A stretch of 64,000 nucleotides of DNA from Demequina litorisediminis (GTDB lineage: Bacteria > Actinomycetota > Actinomycetes > Actinomycetales > Demequinaceae). The translations under genes were made by a program, and so were the position numbers. The stretch covers positions 2,418,001 to 2,482,000 of the forward strand of contig NZ_BSUN01000001.1 of the NCBI RefSeq assembly GCF_030161615.1, in the 5' to 3' direction. A model generated the notes under the pieces. The model had not been told where the DNA came from, ran no database searches, and saw only the letters and a list, made by a program, of their open reading frames with translations. Of the stretch, positions 1 to 10,146 are shown in pieces. How positions within the stretch are numbered: position 1 is the stretch's first letter; every line of letters starts with the position of its first letter.

Positions 1-157
1 CCGCCTGCCCGATCTCGCGCATCGACGGGGGATAGCCACGCGACTCCACGGAGTCGCGAATGGTGACGAGGATGCTGCGCTGACGCTCGGTGAGGACGTC
101 CGATGCCATGTCGGGGAACTCGTGGATGGTCGCATCCGTCTCGGTCGGCTCGGCCAT
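1..157 (-). CDS. lexA: LexA repressor, N-terminal part (cut by window start)
   Basis: SOS-response repressor that binds operator boxes and cleaves itself when RecA is activated. Only about the first 52 residues are inside the window. They contain the start of the winged-helix DNA-binding domain: [16 protein letters not shown], then [14 protein letters not shown], the usual first helices of LexA. The start is the ATG whose complement is at 155-157, preceded by a strong AAGGAGG ribosome binding site. The gene is divergent from the LysM gene at 345, and three SOS-like boxes lie between them, as expected for an autoregulated lexA. The protease domain lies outside the window. Confidence 0.9.
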   Translation of the reverse strand, partial: MAEPTETDATIHEFPDMASDVLTERQRSILVTIRDSVESRGYPPSMREIGQA

Positions 158-249
158 GTCTCCTCCTTGGCGGGCGCACCGCCCACGGTCAATGTCAGAC
201 CCCTGCGATGGACTGACACCCATGACGCTAGAGCAGACAGACGCAGGAA

Positions 250-265
250 TCAAACATATGTTCGA
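250..265. promoter_or_regulatory. SOS box 1 (LexA operator)
   Basis: The 16-mer TCAAACATATGTTCGA matches the actinobacterial SOS consensus TCGAAC-N4-GTTCGA with one mismatch. It sits about 90 bp upstream of the lexA start and about 80 bp upstream of the LysM gene, so it could serve either promoter. Operator function is inferred from the motif and its position. Confidence 0.8.
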
Positions 266-301
266 GCGTGTCTTGCCAGTGTTGGTCCACGATGCTAGAA
301 A

Positions 302-332
302 TAGAACATGTGTTCGACGAACACATGTTCGA
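302..332. promoter_or_regulatory. SOS boxes 2 and 3, overlapping tandem LexA operators
   Basis: Two further one-mismatch SOS boxes share one base: TAGAACATGTGTTCGA at 302-317 and ACGAACACATGTTCGA at 317-332. They end 12 bp before the LysM start codon, where bound LexA would block that promoter. The 15-bp offset puts the two dimers on adjacent, nearly continuous faces of the helix, which suggests tight or cooperative repression. Confidence 0.85.
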
Positions 333-344
333 ATGGAGGATGAG

Positions 345-734
345 ATGACCGCCTACGCCGCACCCGTCACCGCTTACCAGCGCGCCTCGTTCGAGCGCCC
401 CGTCGCCCGGCGGGCCTCCCGTCCAGCGCGCCGACTGCACGCCATCGACACTCCCGAGGCCCGCCGCCGCAGGCGCACGCTGGCGGCCGTGATCGTGGCC
501 ATCGCCGTGGCGATCGTGGGTCCTCAGGCGGTGGCGGGCGATGAGCCCACGGTGCCCGTCGCGTTCGACACCTACACGGTCGCCGCAGGCGAGACCCTGT
601 GGTCCATCGCCGCCGCGCTGACTCCCACCGGCGACGACGTCAACGAGACCATCGGCGAGATCCAAGCGCTGAATGCCAAGGAGTCGTCGGCACTCCAGGC
701 GGGGGAGCAGATCCTCATCCCGTCCCTCGACTAG
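345..734 (+). CDS. SOS-regulated LysM membrane protein, division-suppressor type
   Basis: Predicted 129-residue protein. It has a basic N-terminal stretch, one membrane segment near residues 45-65 ([20 protein letters not shown]), then an extracytoplasmic LysM domain beginning [16 protein letters not shown]. In gene order (lexA, this gene, nrdR) and architecture it matches Mycobacterium Rv2719c (ChiZ) and Corynebacterium DivS, DNA-damage-induced proteins that delay division. YneA of Bacillus is the functional analogue. Start: ATG at 345; the ATG at 340 runs into a stop after two codons. Two SOS boxes end 12 bp upstream. A role as an SOS division checkpoint is inferred from family and context. 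Confidence 0.85.
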   Translation: MTAYAAPVTAYQRASFERPVARRASRPARRLHAIDTPEARRRRRTLAAVIVAIAVAIVGPQAVAGDEPTVPVAFDTYTVAAGETLWSIAAALTPTGDDVNETIGEIQALNAKESSALQAGEQILIPSLD

Positions 735-826
735 GGGTTCCGGGCCGGCGGACCGGCCCGGAGGACAGCGAGACCGCCGTGAGGACGCGTGCTGGCGTGT
801 ATGGCGATCCGTGGGAAGGTAGTGCC

Positions 827-1306
827 ATGCACTGCCCGTTCTGCAGGAACCCTGACTCGCGTGTTGTGGACTCACGTACGGCCGATGACGGTTCGTCGAT
901 TCGCCGGCGCCGTGAATGCCAGGAGTGTGGCCGCCGCTTCTCCACCGTCGAGACGTCGAGCCTCACGGTCCTGAAGCGCAACGGCGTCGCCGAGCCGTTC
1001 AGTAGGGAGAAGGTCGCTTCAGGCGTCCGCAAGGCGTGCCAGGGCCGTCCGGTGTCCGACGACGACCTCGCGCTCCTCGCGCAGCGGGTCGAGGAGGCGA
1101 TTCGCGCCCAGGGTGTCGCGGAGATCGATGCGACCGACATTGGGCTAGAGATCCTGACGCCGTTGCGCGACCTCGACGAGATCGCCTACCTGCGTTTCGC
1201 CAGCGTGTACCAGGGCTTCAAGACGCTCGAGGACTTCGAAGCCGCGATCGCGCGCCTGCGTAGCGAGGATGCCGCGGAGACGGACGCCGAGGCCGCGTCG
1301 CTCTGA
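827..1306 (+). CDS. nrdR: NrdR, ribonucleotide reductase repressor
   Basis: Nucleotide-binding transcriptional repressor of ribonucleotide reductase genes; 159 residues, usual family length. The N-terminal zinc ribbon is complete (CPFC near residue 3, CQEC near residue 31). The ATP-cone domain follows, beginning [19 protein letters not shown] and ending in the family motif around [16 protein letters not shown]. An acidic tail closes the protein. The reading frame is intact. nrdR following lexA and a LysM gene is standard in actinobacteria. No NrdR box pair is visible nearby, so its targets lie elsewhere. Confidence 0.96.
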   Translation: MHCPFCRNPDSRVVDSRTADDGSSIRRRRECQECGRRFSTVETSSLTVLKRNGVAEPFSREKVASGVRKACQGRPVSDDDLALLAQRVEEAIRAQGVAEIDATDIGLEILTPLRDLDEIAYLRFASVYQGFKTLEDFEAAIARLRSEDAAETDAEAASL

Positions 1307-1319
1307 CGCGCCTCGACCC

Positions 1320-3056
1320 CTAGCCCTTCTTCTTGGGCCGCGGCTTTCCCTTGCGTCCACGCGTCGTCAACGACGACCGCTTGGTGCCCTTGGGCTTCTT
1401 GCGAGGGTTCGGGTTGTCCTGACGCTGACGCCCGCCTGTGCCAGGAGCCTCGCGAGCCCTCGGGGGCCTCGCGCCGGGTACCGGAAGTCTCTCGTCGGGC
1501 TCCTCGGGCATCACGACCGGTGGTCGAGGCGTCGTCCCGTGAGCGCCGTGGGGCACCGTCCTCGCGTTCACGCTTCGCGGCAGCACCCTTGCGCGTCTCC
1601 GAGGTGCCACCCTTGCGAGCACCGGTGGCAGCGCCCCGCTCGCGAACGTTCTCATCGCGTTCGCCGCGTCCGCCGCGTCTGCCGTGCTCACCGCGTCCGT
1701 CGCGCTCGCCGCCTGGACGGTGACGCGAGGGCCGCTTGCCCTCCGCCCGTCCGCCGTCGCGCGAGGACCTCTCGCCGGAAGCCTTGTGGTGGCGCCCCCG
1801 GTCACCGCGCTCGGGAGTGTCACGACCTCCCGCGGTAGCGCGAGGTTCACGAGTGGGAACCCCCGAGGGCTCACGCGAGCCCGTCAGGGCATCCACCATG
1901 GCAAGCGTCTCGGCATCGGCCTCGCGCACCTTGCGGAACAAGAGGTCGAGACCCGTGGCGTCCACCACCCTGTCCATCGCCTTGCGCTGATGCGGCAGCG
2001 CAAGAGTGACCACCAGGCCTGAGGCGCCAGCACGCGCCGTGCGCCCTGCCCTGTGGGTGTAGTCCTTGGGGTCGGCGGGCGGGTCAGGCGCAGCACCAGG
2101 TCCACGTCGTCGACGTGAATGCCGCGCGCCGCGACGTCCGTCGCCACCAGCACAGGCACGCGGCCCGAACGGAAGGCGTCGATCGCGACATTGCGCGCGT
2201 TCTGGTCCATGTCTCCGTGGAGTGCCGTGGCCCGGACTCCTGCCGCACGCATCTGCTCCGCGACCCTGTCGCACGCCATCTTGGTGCGGACAAAGACGAT
2301 GGTGCGTCCCTCACGCGACGCGATGCGGATACTCATGTCGTACTTCAGGTGCGGCGAGATGTTGAGCACCACGTGGCGCATCGCGCTGGCCTCGTCGGCG
2401 TCGGTCACGTCGTGAAGCACGGGGGAGTGCATGTGCTCGGTGACGAGCCTGTCGACGTCGCCGTCGAGTGTCGCCGAGAAGAGCAGGTGCTGGGCGTCGC
2501 TCGGCACCTCAGCGAGGATCTCCTCGATCTCGGTCATGAAGCCCATCTCGGCCATGTGGTCGGCCTCGTCCAGGACCACCACCTGCACCGCAGACATGTC
2601 GGCATGGCCCCTGCGCACCAGGTCGGCGAGCCGTCCGGGAGTCGCCACCACCAGGTGAACGCCGCGTTCGAGTGCGGCGATCTGCTTAGGCATCGAAAGG
2701 CCGCCGGCCACGAGGCGCAACGAGACGTCGAGGGTGTGCGCGAGGGGTTCCAGGGCATCGTGCACCTGCATCGCCGGCTCGCGCGTGGGCACGAGCACCA
2801 CGGCGTGGGGCCGGTGTGCCCGCGGACGGCCGCTGTCGGCGAGGCGTGCCAGCGTGGGCAGGCCAAAGCCCAGGGTCTTGCCCGAACCCGTCCTGGCCTT
2901 GCCGAGGACATCGGACCCGGCCAGGGCATCGGCGATGGTGGCCGCCTGGATGGGGAAGGGCGTGGTGATACCTGCCTGCGCCAGGGCGCGCACGAGCGCC
3001 GTGGGAAGGCCGAGGTCCTCGAAGGACTCGGCACCGGAGGCAGGGGAAGACGTCAG
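1320..3056 (-). CDS. DEAD-box RNA helicase (frame broken twice)
   Basis: ATP-dependent RNA helicase, about 578 residues when repaired. Visible motifs are PFPIQ of the Q motif, ARTGSGKT (Walker A), DEAD in VVVLDEADHMAEMGF, SAT, and HRAGRTARAG (motif VI). A long, basic, low-complexity R/G/E/K-rich tail ends KGKPRPKKKG, typical of high-GC helicases that bind RNA with the tail. Two breaks: a base lost near 2085 between VDLVLRL and DPPADPKDY, and an AGCT insertion at 1446-1450. The first GTG (2993) would remove the conserved Q-motif phenylalanine (FEDLGLP), so I extend to a CTG at 3056 that overlaps the serA stop. Translational coupling to serA is likely. Confidence 0.85.
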
Positions 3057-4259
3057 GAGAGCACCCGCAGTCGCACGGTGCCGTCCATGGCGCCGAGCGC
3101 TTCGACGGCTTCGCGAGTGAGACCGGCAGCAATATCCGTCACCACGTAGCCCAGTTCGCCACGGGTCGCGAGCATCTGGCCGTCAATGTTGACGTGGTGC
3201 TCCGCAAACACGCGGTTGACGGCCGCGAGGACACCGGGGATGTTGGCGTGCAGGTGCGCGATGCGGTGCGAGCCCGACTGCTGGTCGAGCCTGCAGGTTC
3301 GGCAGGTTCACGCTCAGCGACGTCGAGCCCTTGCCCACGTAGTCGCGCAGGCGCGTGGCGACGAAGATACCGATATCGCGCTGCGCCTCCTCGGTAGAGC
3401 CACCAATGTGGGGCGTGAGGATGACGTTGGGGACGTTCTGAAGGCCCGACTCGAACGGGTCGCCCTTCTTCTTGGGCTCCTCGGGGAACACGTCTATGGC
3501 GGCACCGCCAATCGCGCCGGACTCGAGGCCCTCGCGCAGCGCATCCACGTCGACGATGAAGCCGCGCGAAAGGTTGAGGAAGTGTGCGCCGTGCTTCATG
3601 GCCTCGAACTGCTCGCGGCCAAAGAACCCCTGGTTGCCCGCGCGGCCGTCGACGTGAAGCGTGACGACATCGGCCTCGGCAAGCAGCGCCTCAAGGGTGG
3701 GCATGCGCGTGGCATTGCCCAGGGCGAGCTTCTCGGCGCTGTCGTAAAAGATGACGTTCATGCCGAGAGCCTCGGCCACGACGGACAAGCTGCGAACCGA
3801 TGTTGCCGTAGCCCACGATGCCGAGCGTGCGGCCACGGATTTCGTGGGCGCCGTCCGCGGACTTGTTCCACACGCCCTCGTGCATGAGCCTGGTGCACGG
3901 GAAGGCGGCGGGTCAGCGAGATCATCTCGGACACTGCCATCTCCACGACCGAGCGCGTGTTCGAGAAGGGAGCGTTGAACGCGGCGATACCGCGCTTGGC
4001 GGCGGCCTCGAGGTCGATCTGGTTAGTGCCGATCGAGAAGGCGCCCACGGCGATCAGCGACGGCGACGCGTCCATGACGCGCTCGGTGAGCATCGTCTTC
4101 GAGCGGATGCCGAGCAGTTCGACGCCCTGGAGCGCCTCGATCAGGCTCGTCCTCGTCCATGGCGCCGCCATGGTTGATGACCTCAATGCCCGCGGCTTCG
4201 AGGATCTCGGTGGCGGTGTGGGACAGGTTCTCAAGAAGGAGTGCTCGCACGGCGCCCAT
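3053..4259 (-). CDS. serA: D-3-phosphoglycerate dehydrogenase (four AGCT frame breaks)
   Basis: First step of serine synthesis: oxidises 3-phosphoglycerate to 3-phosphohydroxypyruvate with NAD. About 400 residues after repair, the short E. coli-like type with a C-terminal ACT regulatory domain. Markers are IGTNQIDLEAAAKRGI, FNAPFSNTRSVVEM, the Rossmann motif GIVGYGNIGS, LTPHIGGSTEEAQ with the catalytic His, and an ACT domain near HANIPGVLAAVNRVFAE. Single-base insertions lie at 3288-3292, 3787-3791, 3887-3891 and 4143-4147; deleting each restores AGCT and one continuous frame. The start is ATG 4259, and the stop overlaps the helicase start. Confidence 0.93.
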
Positions 4260-4351
4260 CTTGGCGCAACCGGGGCCGTGTTACCAACTCCACACGCGTG
4301 ATCGCTCCGCGAGCAGGGCATCCGTCGCGGCGCCGTGGGAGGCTGTCCGCC

Positions 4352-5149
4352 ATGACTCTGACGGCGCGACTCGCGCTCCTGTGCGGCGCGGGCGTCGTCG
4401 CTGTCGGGGTGATGGCCTGGAGCTCGGGGCTGGGGTGGGACGAAATCACCCACCTGGGACAGCCGCGGAACGTCGTAGAGGTTGCGGGCGTGGACGTGCG
4501 TGTGCCCGCCTCCAACAGTGACGGCGAGCGGCTGGCCGCGCAGATCCCGGTGAGCACCTCGGGGGAGCACTCATTCCTCTTCGAGGACAACGGGGAGCCC
4601 GTTCGTCTGGATCCGTGCCGGCCCGTGTCGTGGGTGCTGAATCCCGAGGGAATGCCGGCAGGGGCCGAGGACCTCATCCATGCCGCGACCGCCGACGTGG
4701 GGACGTACTCCGGGCTCGACTTCGCGTACGAGGGCGAGACCGACGAGGTTGCCGCCTTCGACCGTGCCATCGTGCAGGCGCGGTACGGAGACAGGCTTGC
4801 CCCGGTCGTCATCGGATGGTCCGATGCGACGGCGACGCCAGATCTCGAGGGCTCCACGGCGGGCCTGGGCGGATCTACCTCGATCACTGGCGCATTCGGC
4901 GACCAGCGCTTCCTCGCGGCTGGTGTGGTGGTGCTCGACGGGGAGGACTTCACTGACCTGCTCGACAGCACAGCGGGCACGGCGCTCGCCGAGGCCGTCA
5001 TCCGTCACGAGCTCGCGCACGTGCTGGGGCTCGGCCACGTCGCCGAGCCGACTGAACTCATGCACGGCGAGAACACCGCCATCACGACCTGGGGCCCCGG
5101 CGATCGCGAGGGCCTCGCGATCGCCGGGGCCGGTCCGTGCGAGGACTGA
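4352..5149 (+). CDS. Membrane-anchored matrixin-like zinc metalloprotease
   Basis: A 265-residue protein with one N-terminal signal or anchor segment (about residues 5-24, LALLCGAGVVAVGVMAW) and an extracytoplasmic domain. Near residue 230 the peptide HELAHVLGLGH is the HExxHxxGxxH zinc-binding and catalytic motif of metzincins, and MHGE supplies a methionine shortly after it. Actinobacteria often carry such matrixin-like proteins with unknown substrates. The frame is intact and two AGCT sites in it are unaltered. It is divergent from serA and converges on the HelD gene with 6 bp between stops. Proteolysis is inferred from the motif. Confidence 0.75.
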   Translation: MTLTARLALLCGAGVVAVGVMAWSSGLGWDEITHLGQPRNVVEVAGVDVRVPASNSDGERLAAQIPVSTSGEHSFLFEDNGEPVRLDPCRPVSWVLNPEGMPAGAEDLIHAATADVGTYSGLDFAYEGETDEVAAFDRAIVQARYGDRLAPVVIGWSDATATPDLEGSTAGLGGSTSITGAFGDQRFLAAGVVVLDGEDFTDLLDSTAGTALAEAVIRHELAHVLGLGHVAEPTELMHGENTAITTWGPGDREGLAIAGAGPCED

Positions 5150-5155
5150 CCGCGC

Positions 5156-7368
5156 TCAGACCGAACGCAGGTGCTCGAGTCCTGCAGGCAACGGCCCCGC
5201 GTGCACGATGTCGAGGCGCCGGGTGGGTCGGGTGAGGGCCACGTACAGGTCGCCAGGGCGCTCGCCGATGGCGGCAGGGTCCACGACGATCGCCACGTCG
5301 AATTCCAGGCCCTTCGACTGACGCGCGGTCATCACGCTCAGCCCTTCGACGCCAGACCCGACCTCGCGCGCGATGTCTCTGGCAAGTGCCGGGGGAGCGA
5401 TCACGGCGACGAGCCCGCCGTCGGCATCGGCCATGCGGTGCGCGTGGTCGAGCGCCAGCCTCGCCGCAGCGGCCACGAGGTCGTGCCCGGCCACGGCCGT
5501 CGCATCGACCGCATCGTCGAGCCTCGCGCGCCGCCGAGAGGTCACTGACGGGCGCCTGCACCGCCTTCGCATAGGACTGGGCCGCGTGCGCCACGGCCGA
5601 GGGGATGCGGTACGACACGGTGAGCCTCGCGCAGCCAGGAGGATCCAAAGATCGGGTCCATCGCCTCCGGCCACCAGCGGGTCCCTGCGGCCGAGGCGAC
5701 CTGCGCCACGTCACCCACGATCGTGAACGAGCGGGTGGGGCACCGTCGCAACAGCATCCGCCAGGCCATCGGCGACAACTCCTGTGCCTCGTCGACCACC
5801 ACGTGACCGTAGGTCCAGCGCCGGTCCGCGGCCGCCCGTTCGGCGACGGACATGCGAGACGTGCCTCCCCGCATGCGGGCGGCGAGGTCCTCGGCGGACA
5901 CCATGCCGTCTCCGCCAAACGTCTCGAGCACCTCGCGGGCGTAGTCGAGTTCTTCCTCGGTGGCCTCCTGGGCTGCACGCGGTGCGCCGCCTGGCATGTC
6001 TCCCAGGAGCCTCCGCGGCCTCATCGAGCAGTGGAACGTCCGCCTCCGTGAAGGGCGCGGTGGTGGGGCGCAACAGCAGGTCCCTGTCGGCGCGGGAGAA
6101 TCCGCGCGCCGCGTGATCGAGCAGGTGCGCCTTGGAGAAAAGGTCCCTCAGCAGCCTGCACGGGCGTGACCGGGAGCCAACAGAGGTTGAGCGCAATGCG
6201 GATGGTCTTCGAGTCGCGCACGTCGCGCTCGAGCTCGACCCTGTCGTCCGCATCGAGGTGCGTCTCGAGCCTGCTCAAGGAGCCTGCGTCGTGAGGCGAC
6301 TGATCATGTCCTTGGCGAAGCCTGCCCGCGCCTCATTGTGGGGCCGTCCGTCGCGCCGCGCGCGCGCCTGAGCGTCCCGGATATCGGCACGCCGAATCAC
6401 GACCGTGCGGCCGTCGATGCGCACCTCCTGGTCGCGCCGGGGAAGGCGCTGGCGCTCGCGGACCGCTGACGCGATCACGTCGGCCATCTCGGTGCGTCCC
6501 TTGATGGCGGCGACCGCATCGGCCTCGACCGTGGACGTGTCGACGCCGCGCACCAGGCCACCCAGCGTCGTGGAGACGGCGCCCGTCTCACCCAGCGACG
6601 GGAGCACATGGTCGATGTAGCGCAGGAACTGGCCCGAGGGGCCGATGAGCAGGACACCGCGTCGCTCGAGTCGCTCGCGGTGGTGGTACAGCAGGAAGGC
6701 GGCGCGGTGTAGCGCGACGGCGGTCTTGCCGGTGCCGGGGCCGCCCTGAACCACCAGCGCGCCGTCGAGTTCCGCGCGGATCACCGCATCCTGCTCGGCC
6801 TGAATGGTGGCGACGATGTCGCCCATGCGCCCCGTGCGGCGCGCGTCGAGCGCGGCGAGCAGGGCGCCTTCGCCGGCGAGCGAGCCGTCGAGGCCCGCCT
6901 CGCGGAGCGCCTCCACGTCGAGGACGTCGTCCTCGATCGCCGCGACGGTGCGTCCGCGCGTGGTGAGGTGACGACGGCTCATGACGCCGCCGGGATCGGC
7001 GGCGGTCGCGGAGTAGAAGGCGCGAGCCGCGGGGGCGCGCCAGTCGGTCAGCAGGGGAGCGTGCTCGGCATCGGACAAGCCGATGCGTCCCACGTACAGG
7101 CGGTCGCCGTCGCGCATGTCGAGGCGGCCGAAACACAGCCGGTCCTCGACGGCGTCGAGTTGCGCGATGCGGTCCTCGTACAGCGTGGCAAACGCGTCGC
7201 GCTCCGAGCGGTTCTGTGGCGACCCGGAGGGGCCATCACGGCGCACGTGAGCGAGCCTCTGCTCGGTTTCCCCCGCAGTTCGTCGAGACGTGCGTACAGC
7301 CCGTCCACGACCTTCTGCTCGGCATCCAGGCCCTCCTTGAGAGCGGTCCGGGTGCTGTCGTCCTGCAT
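5156..7368 (-). CDS. helD: HelD-like UvrD/Rep-family helicase (seven frame breaks)
   Basis: About 735 residues when repaired. It has an N-terminal coiled stretch (EGLDAEQKVVDGLYARLDEL), a Walker A in GGPGTGKTAVALHRAAF, a Walker B region in VVVDEAQELSPMAW, motif IV-VI elements ending in RQSKGLEFDVAIVVDP and YVALTRPTRRLD. This is the arrangement of HelD, which binds RNA polymerase and helps release it from stalled complexes. Six AGCT insertions lie at 5520, 5623, 6008, 6153, 6268 and 6281, and one base is missing from a G/A run near 7267-7275. Start ATG 7368, divergent from the PAC2 gene. Assignment as HelD rather than another UvrD relative rests on the coiled N-terminus and size. Confidence 0.82.
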
Positions 7369-7536
7369 GCGCCTGCCCTTCATCGCCTCGCGCCGGGTAT
7401 GCCGAGGCAGTCGTCCATTATCCCCATAGCGCGACCGTTGCGCTACTGCCTGAGCCGAGGGAATACGGCGGGCTCTGCGCCCGTTGACGCCCGGAGCGCA
7501 TCGGCCGATGCGTGGTAGTGGGACAATGACAGGACT

Positions 7537-8461
7537 ATGACTTCTCCTCTGATCGCCTGGGACGCCGAGGGCGTTCAGGCGTGGGCCGCAGTCGCGCCGC
7601 AGGAAGGCGCCGTCCTGGTGCACTCCCTGCGCGGTTTTATCGACGCGGGCAAGGCCGGCGCGCTTGTGGCGCAGCAGATTCTGGACGCCGGCGACGCGCA
7701 GCGTGTCGCCACCTTCGACATCGACCAACTTCTTGACTACCGCTCGCGGCGCCCGGAGATGACGTTCTCCGTCAACGAGTGGACCGACTACGACGAGCCT
7801 CACCTGCACCTTGACCTGGTGCACGACAAGGAATCGACGCCCTTCCTGCTCCTCCACGGTTTCGAACCAGACATCCGCTGGGAGCAGTACATTCGTACCG
7901 TCAAGGAGATCGTCACGCGCACCGGCGTGGGTCTCACCCTCGGCGCGTACGGCATCCCGATGGCGGCGCCACACACTCGGCCCCTGACGGCGACGGTCCA
8001 TGGCACCCCGCAGGACCTGCTGCCCGACGCGCAGGCGTTCTTTGGCACCGTAACGGTGCCCGCCAGTGCGCAAAACCTCATGGAGTACCGCTTTAGTCAG
8101 TGGGACCTGCCTGCGATCAACATCGCCGTGCACGTGCCTCACTACCTTGCGCAGAGCCTCCTACCCGCAGGCCGCCGAGCGCGCGATCCAGAGCATCGAG
8201 GACATCTCGGGACTGTTGATCGACACGTCGGGGCTCGACGCTGAGGCGGAGCGCGCGAGCGAGGAGATCGCTCGTCAGGCGGCCGAGTCGGAAGAGGTGC
8301 AGGCACTCGTGACGGGCCTGGAACGCCAATACGACGCCTACATGGAGTCCCGTGAGGAGGGCCTGGATCTGCAGGGCCCGCTGCCCTCGGCCGACGAACT
8401 TGGTGCCGAATTCGAGCGTTTCCTGCAGCAACAGCGAGGAGACACTCCCCCTCACGGGTAA
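7537..8461 (+). CDS. PAC2 family protein
   Basis: About 307 residues. It belongs to the PAC2 (proteasome assembly chaperone-like) family common in actinobacteria, whose bacterial function is not settled. Visible elements include HSLRGFIDAGKAGALVAQQI near residue 30, the LLLHGFEPDIRWEQY segment, and GIPMAAPHTRPLTATVHG, typical of the family core. An acidic helical C-terminal region follows. One AGCT insertion at 8155-8159 splits the gene; removing it joins VPHYLAQSSYPQAAER. Start ATG 7537, divergent from helD across 168 bp that should hold both promoters. Confidence 0.85.
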
Positions 8462-8604
8462 TTCATGGCATGCTGGTAGTGGTTGCAAGAACGTAGTGCG
8501 CAAGAACCGGCCTTTCCTAGTCCGGAGCAAGCCATTGCGGCGACAGCCGGGGGCAGGTCGTCCTCGGCTCCCGTCTGCGGGCAGTGATAGACAAGGAAAG
8601 ATGC

Positions 8605-8808
8605 ATGGCACAGGGTTCTGTGAAGTGGTTCAACGCTGAGAAGGGCTACGGCTTCATCGCTCAGGACGGCGGCGGCGCCGACGTCTTCGTGCACTACTCG
8701 GCAATCGAGTCGGACGGCTACAAGTCGCTCGAAGAGGCGCAGCGCGTCGAGTTCGAGGTGACCGATGGCCCCAAGGGTCCGCAGGCCGCTCAGGTCCGCC
8801 CCCTCTAA
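8605..8808 (+). CDS. Cold-shock domain protein (CspA family)
   Basis: A 67-residue single cold-shock domain that binds single-stranded RNA and DNA and acts as an RNA chaperone. RNP1 (KGYGFI) and RNP2 (VFVHYS) are both present, and the protein begins [16 protein letters not shown], the classic CSD start. The ATG at 8605 is preceded by an AAGGAAAG ribosome binding site. A roughly 140-nt leader free of other genes precedes it, as is common for cold-shock mRNAs. A strong hairpin terminator follows at 8835. Confidence 0.95.
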   Translation: MAQGSVKWFNAEKGYGFIAQDGGGADVFVHYSAIESDGYKSLEEAQRVEFEVTDGPKGPQAAQVRPL

Positions 8809-8834
8809 GGCTTCTCCGATCGCATGATCGGATC

Positions 8835-8874
8835 GGGCCGTCGTCCTCCTTCTGGGGGACGGCGGCCCTTCTTT
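8835..8874 (+). terminator. Rho-independent terminator after the cold-shock gene
   Basis: Arms GGGCCGTCGTCC (8835-8846) and GGACGGCGGCCC (8857-8868) form a 12-bp stem with one G-U pair around a 10-nt loop, followed by TTCTTT. It ends the cold-shock transcript, and its near symmetry could also stop the convergent gene that ends at 8902. Confidence 0.85.
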
Positions 8875-8901
8875 GCCCCGGTGGCCGATGTGGCGGCCGG
8901 G

Positions 8902-9618
8902 TCACGCTCCCCAGTGCGGGTCGACCCCGGTGGGCAAGGGCGCCGACGCGGCGTAGCGGCGGAGGGCGTCCACGTCGACGGCGCCCGCGACCAACACCAC
9001 ATTCCCGCGCCGCCGACCCTTCATGACGGCGTGCTCGCCCACCGCGACCACGGAGTCAAACGCGCCACGTGCGGCCGCCGCGTCGGCGAGATGGGTCGTG
9101 GTGCCAGGGACGGTTCCCACATTGGCCACGACCAGTCCGCCGCCGCGCGTCACTCGCCGGGCATGACTCCACCACGTCGCATCTGCGAGCGAGGAGGGAG
9201 TGAGAGCCTCGGAGAATGCGTCCCTGAGCACCAGGTCGAGGCTGTCGTCGTGGCGCTGCGCGACAGCATCGAGTCCGTCCTGGGCGCGAATGCGCAACTG
9301 TGGAGCGCGGGGGAGATCCCACCACTGGCGCGCGAGCTCGGGCAGGGTGGCGTCGATGTCGACGGCGATGTGACGCGAGGAGGGGTAGCGGTGCACCAGA
9401 TGGCGAGCCATGGTGCACACCCCCGCTCCGACGTGCAGTGCGAGCATGCGCTCGGGTGGGTTCCACGCGTCGACGGCCGCCGAGAAGTGGCGCATGTACT
9501 CGAAGTCAAGGACCGCTGGGTCGACTCTCATCGAGGAACTGGGAACACCACGCACCCACACAGTCGTTGAACCATCAGGCTCGTCCGTGAGCCGCACAGC
9601 ACCGGTAGCGATAGGCAT
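8902..9618 (-). CDS. Spermidine synthase-like methyltransferase-fold protein
   Basis: A 238-residue Rossmann-fold protein. ALHVGAGVCTMARHL near residue 60 is the glycine-rich cofactor loop, followed by AVDIDATLPELAR (acidic loop) and LDLVLRDAFSEALTP, which resembles the spermidine synthase catalytic region. Actinobacteria carry many such stand-alone spermidine-synthase-like proteins whose reaction is unknown, so polyamine synthesis should not be assumed. The frame is intact, and an AGCT site near 9332 is unaltered. The gene converges on the cold-shock gene. Confidence 0.75.
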   Translation of the reverse strand: MPIATGAVRLTDEPDGSTTVWVRGVPSSSMRVDPAVLDFEYMRHFSAAVDAWNPPERMLALHVGAGVCTMARHLVHRYPSSRHIAVDIDATLPELARQWWDLPRAPQLRIRAQDGLDAVAQRHDDSLDLVLRDAFSEALTPSSLADATWWSHARRVTRGGGLVVANVGTVPGTTTHLADAAAARGAFDSVVAVGEHAVMKGRRRGNVVLVAGAVDVDALRRYAASAPLPTGVDPHWGA

Positions 9619-9764
9619 ATCGACGCCGCGAGGTACTCCCGCCGCGATCCCGTCAGGGGAGTGGATCGGCGTGCCACAGGCGTCCTCGTTTCGTGTAGTG
9701 GTGCAAGCGGGCGGTGCTGACTAGACTAGGTGTCTACTGCGCACCCGCACGTAAGGAGGGCATG

Positions 9765-10143
9765 ATGCCGCTGTCGGAGTACGAGCAGCGCGTGCTGGAC
9801 CAGGCTCGAGCACGATCTCGGGCAGGACGCCTCCCTGCACCGCGCCATGAATCGGGGCCCCAAGACCCCCGCACGGATCGTTGCCGGCGCCGCCGGCGTG
9901 GTCATCGGTCTCGGTGTGGTCGTGCTGGGCGTGGCCACTCAACTCCCGGTTCTTGGTGTCTTCGGCTTCCTCATCATGGCCGGAGTGGCCATGTGGGCCC
10001 TGCTGACCCCGAAGCAGGACAAGAAGGGCGCCTCCCCGGCTGCCAAGCCCGCGTCGGGCCCGCAGGCCCCGAAGCAGCGCAAGGACTTCATGCAGACCTT
10101 CGAAGAGCGCTTCGACCGTCGTCGCGAGAGCGGCGACCTGTAA
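9765..10143 (+). CDS. DUF3040 membrane protein
   Basis: About 125 residues when repaired. It begins MPLSEYEQRVLDQ, the start of the DUF3040 family of small actinobacterial membrane proteins, and has two hydrophobic segments near residues 45-85. The C-terminus is basic and soluble. An AGCT insertion at 9802-9806 breaks the frame after DQ; removing it gives DQLEHDLGQDASLHRAM, as in relatives. The start is ATG 9765, better spaced from AAGGAGGG than the ATG directly before it. DUF3040 genes usually lie just upstream of mraZ in this order of bacteria. The function is unknown. Confidence 0.85.
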
Positions 10144-10146
10144 CTC

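Noticed and set aside
1186..2274. Long antisense open frames opposite helicases, dcw genes and dnaE
   Set aside because: High-GC coding sequence gives long open shadows. They lack family motifs, ribosome binding sites and consistent starts, while the opposite strand encodes clear proteins.
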